This document shows, piece by piece, positions 1 through 6,904 of a DNA stretch of 15,761 nucleotides. Source of the DNA: Methylococcaceae bacterium (GTDB lineage: Bacteria; Pseudomonadota; Gammaproteobacteria; Methylococcales; Methylomonadaceae); NCBI GenBank assembly GCA_947506075.1, contig CANNNN010000013.1:1-15761 (forward strand), in the 5' to 3' direction. Numbering within the stretch: the stretch's first letter is position 1; the number at the start of each line of letters is the position of its first letter. Below the pieces are notes generated by a model. The model saw only the letters and a program-made list of their open reading frames with translations, had not been told where the DNA came from and made no database searches. The position numbers and the translations under genes were made by a program.

Positions 1-557
1 CATTATTGTACAAAACAGCACGTTTTGATCAACTGGATTCAGGTCAACTTTGGCTGGGACCGGACTCTGAGTTGCCGATGTCCTTGGGCTTCAGTCCGCT
101 GGCCATGATCCGTTATAGCAATTGGGTGCTGCTACGCGAAAAATCGACGGGTTTCACGTTTATGTTTGTTAACACGCATTTCGATAATGCCAGCAAAAAT
201 AAAGACCCCAGCGCATCCTTGTTTCGTCAGCGTATTACCGCTCTGGTCGCGGGCGTACCGATGATCGTAAGCGGTGATTTTAATACGACTGCCAAGACTG
301 AACGCTACCTTCGTTTTACCGGAAGCAAAGAGCAACCGCCGCTGCTGGAAAATACTTATGATATGGCTAATAAGCCGCTAGGTGATAGTGTATCGCACCC
401 GGACAAACTTATTGATCATATCCTTGCGGGAGGTCCCTGCAACGTAGCGGCTGAGCAATGGCTGGTTGATACTCGCCCACTGAAAAACGGTCAACCGATG
501 TCCGATCATAATCCCGTCTTTGCACAGCTGAAGTTTTCGGCAAAGCCGACAATGTAG
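1..557 (+). CDS. Endonuclease/exonuclease/phosphatase family protein, 5' end outside window
   Basis: This is the C-terminal part of a protein with the DNase I-like fold (EEP superfamily), whose members are metal-dependent phosphodiesterases or phosphatases acting on nucleic acids, lipids or small phosphoesters. The frame is open to the left edge (a TTA codon precedes the first TTG at 6), so the real start lies upstream. Visible family motifs, in order, are VNTHFDN, the SGDFNT metal-binding motif, LIDHIL and the C-terminal SDHNPV with its catalytic Asp-His. The N-terminal part with the metal-binding Glu is not in the window. The short central spacing and the LDSGQLWLGP segment resemble the small secreted or cytoplasmic EEP hydrolases rather than AP endonucleases of the ExoIII type. 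The true substrate cannot be told. It converges on the HDOD gene. Confidence 0.85.
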   Translation, partial: LLYKTARFDQLDSGQLWLGPDSELPMSLGFSPLAMIRYSNWVLLREKSTGFTFMFVNTHFDNASKNKDPSASLFRQRITALVAGVPMIVSGDFNTTAKTERYLRFTGSKEQPPLLENTYDMANKPLGDSVSHPDKLIDHILAGGPCNVAAEQWLVDTRPLKNGQPMSDHNPVFAQLKFSAKPTM

Positions 558-589
558 TTAACCGGAAAAAATATATCGCCACTGCTTTA

Positions 590-609
590 CTGATTAAAAG
601 TCTAATCAG
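590..609. terminator. Small hairpin between convergent genes
   Basis: A perfect 7-bp stem (CTGATTA / TAATCAG) with a 6-base loop lies 33 bases past the stop at 557. It is nested inside a second 7-bp pairing (575-581 with 627-633, ATCGCCA / TGGCGAT). It lies between two convergent genes, so a bidirectional transcription-end role is plausible. No T-run follows on either strand, so it is not a canonical intrinsic terminator. Confidence 0.3.
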
Positions 610-679
610 ATGCCGTCATCCTACCATGGCGATGCTGACACGAATAATATGTAAATGTGTGATGAACTGTTTTTGATCC

Positions 680-1951
680 TTAGCTGGCAAATACTTTCAA
701 GGCCTCATTAATCTGCTGTTTGGCTTCGTGCAACAAATTTAATGAATGTTCCGGGGACAGCGAATAATCTTTTAATTTGCTGGCAGCGGGAATAGAGGTG
801 ATATTTGGCAGGTCAGGCTGACCGATTTTGCTGTGCAAGCGGGAAAGCACCACGATGTCTGTTAAATTAAGTTCCGGGCTGCTGTTTTGATACCAGTTTT
901 CTGAATAAATCGGAACGTTAAGAAACTCCTCTGAAAATCCCCAGTCGAGCAGAACCTTATATCCCACCGGACCTTTAATGTAGGGTAGAGCCTGTTCGAT
1001 ATCGGCTTCGCTGTAATAATCTTTCGGAAGGTTGGCCGCAAAACTTAAGAAAGGTACGCTACCTATGTCGCAGATAAGTCCTGCAAGCAGTGCCTCTGCT
1101 GGATTTGCCTGCTTGGTGACGGACGCTAACACATAGCTGAGCGTGGAAATATAAAGACTTTGTCTCCAAATTTTATCAAGGTATTTTTTTATCAGCGGTG
1201 AATTGCTTTTGAAAATATGACTGAGGCTTAAGCCTATGACCAGGTTGCGAGCGGCATTCAAGCCAATACGATTTACCGCTTCAAAACAGCTTTTTACCGG
1301 AATTACGCTGACATAAAGCGGGCAGTTGGCTAAGCCGATCAGCTTGGCTGAAATGACCGGATCGAGTTGAATGATTTTTACTGCATCGGCAATGCCGATA
1401 TCGTGCTGCATGGCATGCTGCAACTTAATCGCTATGTTGGGTAAGGAGGGTATTTCAAGTTCTTCATTCAGATAGTGTTGCGCAAAGCTGCGCAACAAGC
1501 GATTTTCAGTTAATTCCTCAGGGATCAGCAGCGTTGAATGCGGCGATGCGGGAGCATGTTTGCCGGACATGATGTTTTGCGAGACGCGCAAAACGCTCAC
1601 CTCGGTTTTAGCTGTCCCCGTAGTGGTATGGATGGCGCCACTGGAAAGTGGAAATTTAGCCGCCCCGGTGCCGGAGACTACCTCATAAGTTTTGCCATTT
1701 CCATCAGATAAAGCAACAGTGCCTTTTAATAAATACAACGCTGAGACTGTATTTTCACCGGAATGAAATAAGGCCGTCTGTTTGGGAAACACTTCAGATT
1801 TAAGGTTGGATGCAAAGGCAAGGAGTTTTTCATGTTCATAATTTCTGATAGGAAAAAGCCCCTTCAAGGTATCCAATGAAACATCGTCACCGGCAAGACT
1901 GGGTGCCGGCGAGGTGTCCTTATCTTTAAAAAAACTCTTTATGAAAGACAT
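680..1951 (-). CDS. cNMP-binding-like plus HDOD domain regulator
   Basis: The 423-residue protein has two parts. Residues about 25-125 look like a cyclic-nucleotide-binding beta-roll (ALYLLKGTVAL, then VVSGTGAAKFPLSS), but no clear phosphate-binding cassette is visible, so nucleotide binding is doubtful. Residues about 166-370 are an HDOD domain, starting at LPNIAIKLQHAM and followed by the LDPVISAKLIGLAN and ARNLVIGLSLSHIF helices. The motif that reads HDIG in active HD phosphohydrolases is CDIG here (residues 294-297). HDOD proteins are signalling or scaffold proteins, usually without hydrolase activity. The ATG at 1951 was chosen; no strong ribosome-binding site precedes it. A TATAAT lies 57 bases upstream on the minus strand. 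It is transcribed divergently from the carbonic anhydrase-like gene. The exact pathway is unknown. Confidence 0.85.
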   Translation of the reverse strand: MSFIKSFFKDKDTSPAPSLAGDDVSLDTLKGLFPIRNYEHEKLLAFASNLKSEVFPKQTALFHSGENTVSALYLLKGTVALSDGNGKTYEVVSGTGAAKFPLSSGAIHTTTGTAKTEVSVLRVSQNIMSGKHAPASPHSTLLIPEELTENRLLRSFAQHYLNEELEIPSLPNIAIKLQHAMQHDIGIADAVKIIQLDPVISAKLIGLANCPLYVSVIPVKSCFEAVNRIGLNAARNLVIGLSLSHIFKSNSPLIKKYLDKIWRQSLYISTLSYVLASVTKQANPAEALLAGLICDIGSVPFLSFAANLPKDYYSEADIEQALPYIKGPVGYKVLLDWGFSEEFLNVPIYSENWYQNSSPELNLTDIVVLSRLHSKIGQPDLPNITSIPAASKLKDYSLSPEHSLNLLHEAKQQINEALKVFAS

Positions 1952-2007
1952 GCTTGTTTTTTAAGAATATTTAGGGATGGATATCATAGGAAAACTGTTG
2001 TTATCGA

Positions 2008-2013
2008 ATTATA
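2008..2013 (-). promoter_or_regulatory. Possible -10 element for the HDOD gene
   Basis: On the minus strand the sequence reads TATAAT, a perfect sigma-70 -10 hexamer, 57 bases from the HDOD start codon. I see no good -35 hexamer at 16-18 bases. On the plus strand an overlapping TATACT (2010-2015) could serve the divergent gene at 2125. Support is limited to the hexamer match and the position. Confidence 0.3.
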
Positions 2014-2124
2014 CTTGAAATCATGAAAGCCGTTTACGCTTTTCGTGAAGAGCGCTTGAGTCTGCAGATCTGTTAGGCTGGGCAAAACAAACTATTTAAG
2101 TGAATCAGCAAGCAGGGTGATAGA

Positions 2125-2667
2125 GTGGCAGTTAGAAAATTTAATGACAAACAACCTGACATTGGCCAGTCGGTGTTTATAGATGACAGTGCCGTGGTGA
2201 TTGGTGATGTTACGCTGGGAAATGATGTTTCTATTTGGCCTATGACGGTGGTTAGAGGCGATGTTGAAAGCATTCGTATCGGTGCAGGCACCAATGTGCA
2301 GGATGGTTCTGTATTACATGTCACGCATGCCGGCAGGTATACAGCTCAAGGCCAGCCTTTAAGCATAGGCAAAGGCGTGACTATAGGCCATAGAGCCGTG
2401 GTTCATGCCTGTACGGTCGGCGATTATTGCTTGATTGGGATGGGGGCGATTATTATGGATGGCGCCATTCTCGAAGATTATGTGATGTTGGGCGCCGGCG
2501 CACTGGTTCCTCCTGGGAAAACGCTGACCAGTTGCTGTCTTTATGTGGGCGTACCCGCAAGGCGGGTTAGACCTTTAAGTACATCTGAACATGAATTTTT
2601 GGAGTATTCCTCGCTGCAGTATATACAGCTGAAAAATGAGTATTTAAAGGCGGACGGCGAAAAATGA
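2125..2667 (+). CDS. Gamma carbonic anhydrase-like hexapeptide-repeat protein (YrdA family)
   Basis: The 180-residue protein is a left-handed beta-helix of hexapeptide repeats with a short C-terminal helix, the usual length and shape of the YrdA/CaiE-type gamma carbonic anhydrase family, which forms trimers. Zinc-ligand histidines are in the expected places: His65 in VLHVTH, then His89 and His94 in GHRAVVHAC. The VRGD segment (Arg44, Asp46) and NVQD (Gln59, Asp60) match conserved active-site positions of the archaeal enzyme Cam. The acidic proton-shuttle loop of Cam is absent, as in most YrdA proteins, so reversible CO2 hydration is possible but unproven. The start is a GTG preceded by CAGGG at a workable distance; no closer ATG precedes the conserved N-terminus. 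It converges on aroE, with a repeat element between them. Confidence 0.9.
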   Translation: MAVRKFNDKQPDIGQSVFIDDSAVVIGDVTLGNDVSIWPMTVVRGDVESIRIGAGTNVQDGSVLHVTHAGRYTAQGQPLSIGKGVTIGHRAVVHACTVGDYCLIGMGAIIMDGAILEDYVMLGAGALVPPGKTLTSCCLYVGVPARRVRPLSTSEHEFLEYSSLQYIQLKNEYLKADGEK

Positions 2668-2676
2668 TGCTCGATG

Positions 2677-2756
2677 CGGCTTGCAACCCCGTTACTCGCG
2701 TTTTGTATATTACCGAAGTCCTTAACCGTTTTGGTCGGAATTAAAAAACCCGACCG
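2677..2756. repeat. Two-hairpin intergenic repeat, copy 1 (degraded)
   Basis: This stretch aligns without gaps to 9147-9226. Over the core 75 positions (2681-2755 against 9151-9225) 53 bases match by hand count. The conserved parts are TTGCAACCC, TTGTATATT and TTTTGGTCGG...CCGACC. The left hairpin has decayed here. The right hairpin is intact: GGTCGG (2733-2738) pairs with CCGACC (2750-2755) across an 11-base loop. It fills the gap between the convergent carbonic anhydrase-like gene and aroE, so it may end transcription from both sides. Confidence 0.7.
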
Positions 2757-2768
2757 GTTTTATTAAGA

Positions 2769-3602
2769 TTAAACTTGTCGCTCTGAATTCAACAGCTCAA
2801 TAACCGCCTGAGTTTTGGGTCTGACCCCGCGCCAGATAAAAAAAGCTTCTGCAGCTTGCTCTACCAGCATACCCAGGCCATCCAGGCTGTTTTTCGCATG
2901 ATTTTGCCATCCCCAGCGTACAAAAGCCGTCGGTTCGTTGCCGTAAGCGAGGTCATAACAGTTGCCCCCTGCCGCCAGTAACCCGGAAGGCAGTAGCGGT
3001 AGTTGGCCGCTCAAACTGGCTGAAGTCGCATTTAAAATCAGGTCAAACTGCCTGTTTGCTAATGCCTCAAAACCGCAACCGCTGATAGATCCTTTGCCGT
3101 GAAACTCTGCGGCCAATGTGACGGCTTTATTAATTGTTCGGTTCGCGATCAGTAGTGCTTGCGGGGCTTGCTGAAGAATCGGAGCTATGATGCCCCGAGC
3201 AGCGCCACCTGCGCCCAAAATTAGTATTCGAGTGTCCGATAAAGTTATCGAATGATTGCTGGTCAAGTCGGTTACCAGACCATGGCCATCGGTATTGTCA
3301 CCCAGTATTGAGCCGTCCGCCTGGAGTGCGAGCGTGTTGACCGCCTTGCTCAATTGGGCGCGCTCGGTTTTATGATCGGCAAAGGCCCAAGCTAGCTCTT
3401 TCAGCGGCAGGGTGCAATTTAAACCTTTGCCGCCTTCAGCAAAAAACCTCGCAACGGCTGCCTGAAATTGTTCGACAGTCACCTCTTGTGCCGTATATTC
3501 AAGATCTTGTCCGGTTTGTTCGGCAAAAATCCGATGAATACGAGGGGATTTTGTGTGCTTGATGGGATGGCCAAATACGGCGTAGCGATCTAGTGATTTC
3601 AT
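2769..3602 (-). CDS. aroE: Shikimate dehydrogenase
   Basis: AroE reduces 3-dehydroshikimate to shikimate with NADPH in aromatic amino acid synthesis; it is a soluble cytoplasmic enzyme. With the start at 3602 the protein has 277 residues, close to E. coli AroE. Visible are the shikimate-site segment GHPIKHTKSP (residues 11-20), the catalytic Lys68 in NCTLPLKE, Asp105 in GDNTDG, the nucleotide-binding GAGGAARG (130-137), ANRT (153-156) with the NADP-type Arg, and the C-terminal DGLGMLVEQAA. Most AroE proteins have Val where this one has Cys63 (NVT to NCT). The ATG at 3602 overlaps the upstream stop by 4 bases (ATGA), which implies translational coupling to the membrane gene. An open frame extends further upstream to 3683 but is not family-like. 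Confidence 0.96.
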   Translation of the reverse strand: MKSLDRYAVFGHPIKHTKSPRIHRIFAEQTGQDLEYTAQEVTVEQFQAAVARFFAEGGKGLNCTLPLKELAWAFADHKTERAQLSKAVNTLALQADGSILGDNTDGHGLVTDLTSNHSITLSDTRILILGAGGAARGIIAPILQQAPQALLIANRTINKAVTLAAEFHGKGSISGCGFEALANRQFDLILNATSASLSGQLPLLPSGLLAAGGNCYDLAYGNEPTAFVRWGWQNHAKNSLDGLGMLVEQAAEAFFIWRGVRPKTQAVIELLNSERQV

Positions 3603-4132
3603 AATTGTATGTTTTTCTCCAGATATAATTCCCAAGAAATAGTCGCTGCGACGATCAGAATAGCAATGCCTAATTCTACCCACAGAAAATGTGGGGTGTA
3701 GGCGCCAATAACAGCGGCCACGCCCAGGAAAAGCCCAACCAGACTAAAGCGCCAGCCTACGCGCAGACCGTCCAGTATGGTGGACAATGATAATATCAGT
3801 AAAATGATCAGTCCTGCCTCTGCTTCGGCTATGCGTCCGGACTGCAGTATTAAAAAGGCTCCGCCAACCACCAGCAAAGACGCCCCCCAATGCATAGATT
3901 GTTCGCGTAAAATTATCCTGAAATCCTCGCTACGGTGCTTTGATTGCTGCCAGCCGATAATCATTGCGAACAGGCCAAACAACAAAACCATAATAATCCA
4001 GTAGCCATAACCGTCGGCGGGCGAAAAGTCGGTGATGCCGATACCGACTAGCGACAGGAGTAGCAGCAAAACCAAAATGGCTTCTTCAATTTGGAATCTT
4101 CTTTTTTCGGTGCTTAGGATGTCTTCAGTCAT
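3599..4132 (-). CDS. Unknown polytopic membrane protein, coupled to aroE
   Basis: I do not recognise a family. From the ATG at 4132 the protein has 177 residues, with a charged N-terminus (MTEDILSTEKRRFQ) and then about six hydrophobic segments. Each is 18-22 residues long, beginning near EEAILVLLLL, YGYWIIMVLL, MHWGASLLVV, AEAGLIILLI, WRFSLVGLFL and FLWVELGIAI. A positively charged loop (WQQSKHRSEDFRIILREQ) follows the second helix. No catalytic motif is seen. The start at 4132 is favoured because GGAG lies 8 bases upstream; a TTG start at 4195 is possible. Its stop overlaps the aroE start by 4 bases, and hemB lies 165 bases upstream on the same strand, so the three may be co-transcribed. 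A link to tetrapyrrole or shikimate metabolism is only suggested by position. Confidence 0.8.
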   Translation of the reverse strand: MTEDILSTEKRRFQIEEAILVLLLLLSLVGIGITDFSPADGYGYWIIMVLLFGLFAMIIGWQQSKHRSEDFRIILREQSMHWGASLLVVGGAFLILQSGRIAEAEAGLIILLILSLSTILDGLRVGWRFSLVGLFLGVAAVIGAYTPHFLWVELGIAILIVAATISWELYLEKNIQL

Positions 4133-4297
4133 GAAACAGGCTCCAGCTCGGTTGTTAGATAAAAGATTTTCTTCGGTATTGTCCACGAAAAACAAAAGCC
4201 GGTCGATGTTGCAAACCCATAGCTATCAAGCTAATCGCAGAACGACGGCAAGCAGCTTTTTTCGTGTTTTTCATAGACCACTTTTAAGTTACATGCC

Positions 4298-5302
4298 TCA
4301 TTCTTGCAACCATTGCGCTACAGCTTTGGCGTAATAGGTCAAAATCGCATCGCTACCGGCGCGTTTAAAGGCCAGCAGGGATTCCATTACGACCTGTTTT
4401 TCATCCAGCCAGCCATTCAGTGAGGCGGCTTTGAGCATCGCGTATTCGCCGCTGACCTGATAGGCAAAGGTCGGTACGCCAAAATTGTCTTTTACCCGGC
4501 GGATGATGTCCAGATAAGGCATGCCGGGCTTGACCATGATCATGTCCGCGCCTTCCTGCAAATCCAGCTGTATTTCGCGCAGCGCTTCATCGGAATTAGC
4601 CGGGTCCATTTGATAACTGTATTTATTGCCTTTGCCTAACATTCCGGCAGAGCCCACCGCATCCCGAAACGGGCCGTAAAAGCTGGAGGCATATTTGGCA
4701 GAATACGCGAGTATCAGCGTATTGATATGGTTTTCAGCTTCCAGCGCCTGTCTTATCGCACCGATGCGGCCATCCATCATGTCCGACGGCGCCACGATAT
4801 CGGCTCCGGCTTCGGCATGAGATAGCGCCTGTTTCGTCAACACAGCTATGGTCTCATCGTTCATGACATAGCCATCGAGATTGACCAGTCCATCCTGTCC
4901 GTGAGTTGTAAAGGGATCGAGCGCGATATCGGTAATAATCCCTAAATCGGGAAGGCTCTTTTTTAACGCTCTTACGCTGCGCTGTATCAGCCCGTCAGGA
5001 TTGTAGGCTTCTTCGGCTTGCTCCGATTTTTTATCGGCGGAGGTCACAGGAAACAGTGCGATTGCAGGAATGCCCAGCTTATAAAGCTGCTCCGCCTCAT
5101 CGACTAGCAAATCCAGGGACAGTCTTTCTACTCCCGGCATTGAGACAATAGCTTGCCGCTGGTTCGAGCCTTCGGTCACAAACATCGGGTAAATAAGGTC
5201 ATCAACAGACAGGCGGTTTTCGCGCATTAATCGCCGGGAAAAATCGTTATAACGCATTCTTCTCATGCGTGTTTGAGGAAAATTGATGTTATTATAAGTC
5301 AT
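4298..5302 (-). CDS. hemB: Delta-aminolevulinic acid dehydratase (porphobilinogen synthase)
   Basis: HemB condenses two 5-aminolevulinate molecules to porphobilinogen, the first common step of tetrapyrrole synthesis, in the cytoplasm. The 334-residue protein has the two Schiff-base lysines, Lys203 in AYSAKYASSFYG and Lys258 in MVKPGMPYLD. The metal-site segment reads DIALDPFTTHGQDG (125-138). It carries aspartates (Asp129, Asp137) where zinc enzymes have cysteines, so this is the magnesium-type enzyme known from Pseudomonas aeruginosa. The N-terminal arm (TRMRRMRYNDFSRRL) that mediates octamer contacts is present. The ATG at 5302 is preceded by AGGA at 4 bases, a good ribosome-binding site. 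It is transcribed divergently from the mlaC-like gene. Confidence 0.97.
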   Translation of the reverse strand: MTYNNINFPQTRMRRMRYNDFSRRLMRENRLSVDDLIYPMFVTEGSNQRQAIVSMPGVERLSLDLLVDEAEQLYKLGIPAIALFPVTSADKKSEQAEEAYNPDGLIQRSVRALKKSLPDLGIITDIALDPFTTHGQDGLVNLDGYVMNDETIAVLTKQALSHAEAGADIVAPSDMMDGRIGAIRQALEAENHINTLILAYSAKYASSFYGPFRDAVGSAGMLGKGNKYSYQMDPANSDEALREIQLDLQEGADMIMVKPGMPYLDIIRRVKDNFGVPTFAYQVSGEYAMLKAASLNGWLDEKQVVMESLLAFKRAGSDAILTYYAKAVAQWLQE

Positions 5303-5379
5303 CTTATCCTAGTCTCTATAGGGTTTGAATTGCTTAAGTCGCTGCCAAATACAGGGATCTAAGTTTAAAGGTTTTATTG

Positions 5380-5402
5380 TATCAGGGAACGCCGCCCTGA
5401 TA
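5380..5402. promoter_or_regulatory. Perfect inverted repeat between hemB and mlaC-like gene
   Basis: TATCAGGG (5380-5387) is the exact inverse of CCCTGATA (5395-5402), separated by 7 bases. It lies in the 142-base divergent gap, 42 bases before the mlaC-like start and 77 bases before hemB. It could be an operator for a dimeric regulator acting on either gene, or a 5' leader hairpin. No T-run follows in either direction, which argues against a terminator. A poor -35/-10 pair (TTGTAT and GATATT, 16 bases apart) overlaps it on the plus strand. Confidence 0.4.
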
Positions 5403-5444
5403 TTCAGAAGAGATACATTTGTCAGTTTAATTTTTGAGGGTTTT

Positions 5445-6089
5445 ATGAACGCTAAACAAGTAACAGTATTGGGTTTATTTGCTGTATTACTCGGCTTGAT
5501 GCCTGTCGCCAAAAGTGTCGCGGCTGATTTATTGCCTCCTCAGCAGGCAATCTATGTGGCTTCGACAAAAATGCAGGAAAGCATGCAGGACAAGTCGTTT
5601 ACCAAGGATTTTGGCAAGATTACCAAGTTCGTTAACGAAGTCATTTATCCACATACTGATTTTGACAGAATTTCGGCATTAGTCCTCGGGAAGCTTTGGA
5701 AAACCGCAACTGAAGATGAACGCGAGCGTTTTAAACATGAATTTCAAACGCTGCTGGTAAGAACCTATTCCCGCGCGTTTGTGGAGTTTAATGACTGGTC
5801 AGTAAGATTCCTGCCGCTGGACATGGAAAATAACGCGACCAAAGTCATTGTAAAGACAGAAATTCTGCAACCTGGCATCCAACCTATCGGCGTAGATTAT
5901 CGTATGCTGTTAAGTCAGGGCGAATGGAAGGCCTATGACATCATGATTGAAGGTGTGAGTCTGGTAACTAACTACCGCTCCACATTCACTAATGAAGTCG
6001 AATCCAAAGGTTCATTAAACGCCGTCATTGAAGGACTGGTTAAACGCAATGCCGAAGCGCTGGCGGCAACACCGGCTGCGCATTCCTGA
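5445..6089 (+). CDS. MlaC/Ttg2D-family periplasmic phospholipid-binding protein
   Basis: The 214-residue protein has a signal peptide (residues 1-27, hydrophobic VLGLFAVLLGLMP, likely cut after SVAA). It then has the MlaC/Tol-toluene-tolerance domain: FDRISALVLGKLWKTA (73-88), ERERFKHEFQTLLVRTYSRAF, and the hallmark EWKAYDIMIEGVSLVTNYR (160-178). MlaC carries phospholipids across the periplasm between the outer-membrane MlaA complex and the inner-membrane MlaFEDB transporter. No mlaFEDB genes are beside it, so it is an orphan copy or serves a related transport task. The ATG at 5445 follows GAGGG at about 4 bases; an upstream in-frame TTG at 5325 would bury the signal peptide and is rejected. 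A strong hairpin separates it from cmoA. Confidence 0.9.
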   Translation: MNAKQVTVLGLFAVLLGLMPVAKSVAADLLPPQQAIYVASTKMQESMQDKSFTKDFGKITKFVNEVIYPHTDFDRISALVLGKLWKTATEDERERFKHEFQTLLVRTYSRAFVEFNDWSVRFLPLDMENNATKVIVKTEILQPGIQPIGVDYRMLLSQGEWKAYDIMIEGVSLVTNYRSTFTNEVESKGSLNAVIEGLVKRNAEALAATPAAHS

Positions 6090-6111
6090 AGTTTTACACA
6101 ACGCCTACCTT

Positions 6112-6139
6112 GCAAGGACGGCCTTTCGGTCGTCCTTGC
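6112..6139 (+). terminator. Strong 12-bp hairpin after the mlaC-like gene
   Basis: The arms 6112-6123 (starting GCAAGGACGG) and 6128-6139 (ending CGTCCTTGC) form a 12-bp stem with one G-T pair around a TTTC loop, 22 bases past the stop at 6089. The next T-run (TTTTTT) is about 26 bases further on, so this is not a textbook intrinsic terminator. It may attenuate read-through into cmoA or protect the 3' end of the upstream mRNA. Confidence 0.5.
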
Positions 6140-6172
6140 TGATCCCCTGCTCGCTTCCCGCTTTTTTAAGTC

Positions 6173-6904
6173 ATGAATTTCCAGAAAGACTCCATTTATG
6201 CCAGTCCGATCGGCGAAGTGTCCGCGTTTAATTTTGATGAAACCGTAGTCCGCGTCTTCCCTGACATGATTCAACGATCTGTCCCTGGCTATAGCGCGAT
6301 TATTTCCGCGATAGGCCTGTTGGCCGGGCGCTTTGCCGGTGAGCATAGCGTCTGCTATGATCTTGGCTGCTCTTTGGGCGCGGCTACTTTATCGATGCGA
6401 CACCAGATTACAGCTAGTAATTGTCGCATTATTGCAGTCGACAATTCCCCTGCGATGGTAGCGCGCTTTCAGGAAGTCTTACAAAAAGATCAGGCGAAGA
6501 TTCCCGTAGAAATTTTGTGTGCAGACATACGCGAACTTGCAATTGAAAATGCCTCGGTGGTGGTCTTGAATTTCACCTTACAGTTTATTCCGCAAGCTGA
6601 TCGGTTCGATTTTTTACAAAAAATCTATCAGGGCTTATTGCCTGGCGGCATATTGATACTGTCCGAAAAGCTCAAATTTGATGATGATCGGCAACAGGAA
6701 TTGCAAACCCAAATGCATCACGTCTTTAAAAAAGCCCAGGGCTACAGCGACCTTGAAATCAGCCAGAAACGTACCGCACTGGACAATGTGCTTATCCCTG
6801 AAACTTTAGCCCAGCATCAAAACCGCCTGCAGCAGGTCGGTTTTAGCAGCGCCGAAGTCTGGTTTCAATATTTTAATTTCGCTTCACTTATTGCCCTCAA
6901 ATGA
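6173..6904 (+). CDS. cmoA: Carboxy-S-adenosyl-L-methionine synthase
   Basis: CmoA makes carboxy-SAM from SAM and prephenate, supplying the carboxymethyl donor for tRNA wobble uridine 34. The 243-residue protein is of normal length and is a class I methyltransferase-fold enzyme. Visible are an N-terminal KDSIYASP and FDETVVRVFPDMI, the SAM motif YDLGCSLGAAT (62-72), the acidic end of strand 2 (AVDNSPAM, 88-95), ADIRE, and the CmoA hallmark KRTALDNVLIPET (199-211). Arg200 matches the carboxylate-binding Arg199 of E. coli CmoA. The ATG at 6173 fits the family N-terminus, although no clear ribosome-binding site precedes it. Its stop overlaps the cmoB start (ATGA), so the two are translationally coupled. 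Confidence 0.97.
   Translation: MNFQKDSIYASPIGEVSAFNFDETVVRVFPDMIQRSVPGYSAIISAIGLLAGRFAGEHSVCYDLGCSLGAATLSMRHQITASNCRIIAVDNSPAMVARFQEVLQKDQAKIPVEILCADIRELAIENASVVVLNFTLQFIPQADRFDFLQKIYQGLLPGGILILSEKLKFDDDRQQELQTQMHHVFKKAQGYSDLEISQKRTALDNVLIPETLAQHQNRLQQVGFSSAEVWFQYFNFASLIALK

Noticed and set aside
3603..3683. Longer aroE start 27 codons upstream
   Set aside because: The added residues are not AroE-like and lie inside the upstream membrane gene; the ATG at 3602 gives the normal N-terminus and an ATGA overlap.
4155..4274. 39-codon minus-strand frame between hemB and the membrane gene
   Set aside because: No good ribosome-binding site and no recognisable protein character, although the first residues are basic; the 165-base gap shows nothing else supportable.
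5325..5444. TTG start extending the mlaC-like protein by 40 residues
   Set aside because: It would place the signal peptide internally and spans the inverted repeat; the ATG at 5445 has a good ribosome-binding site.
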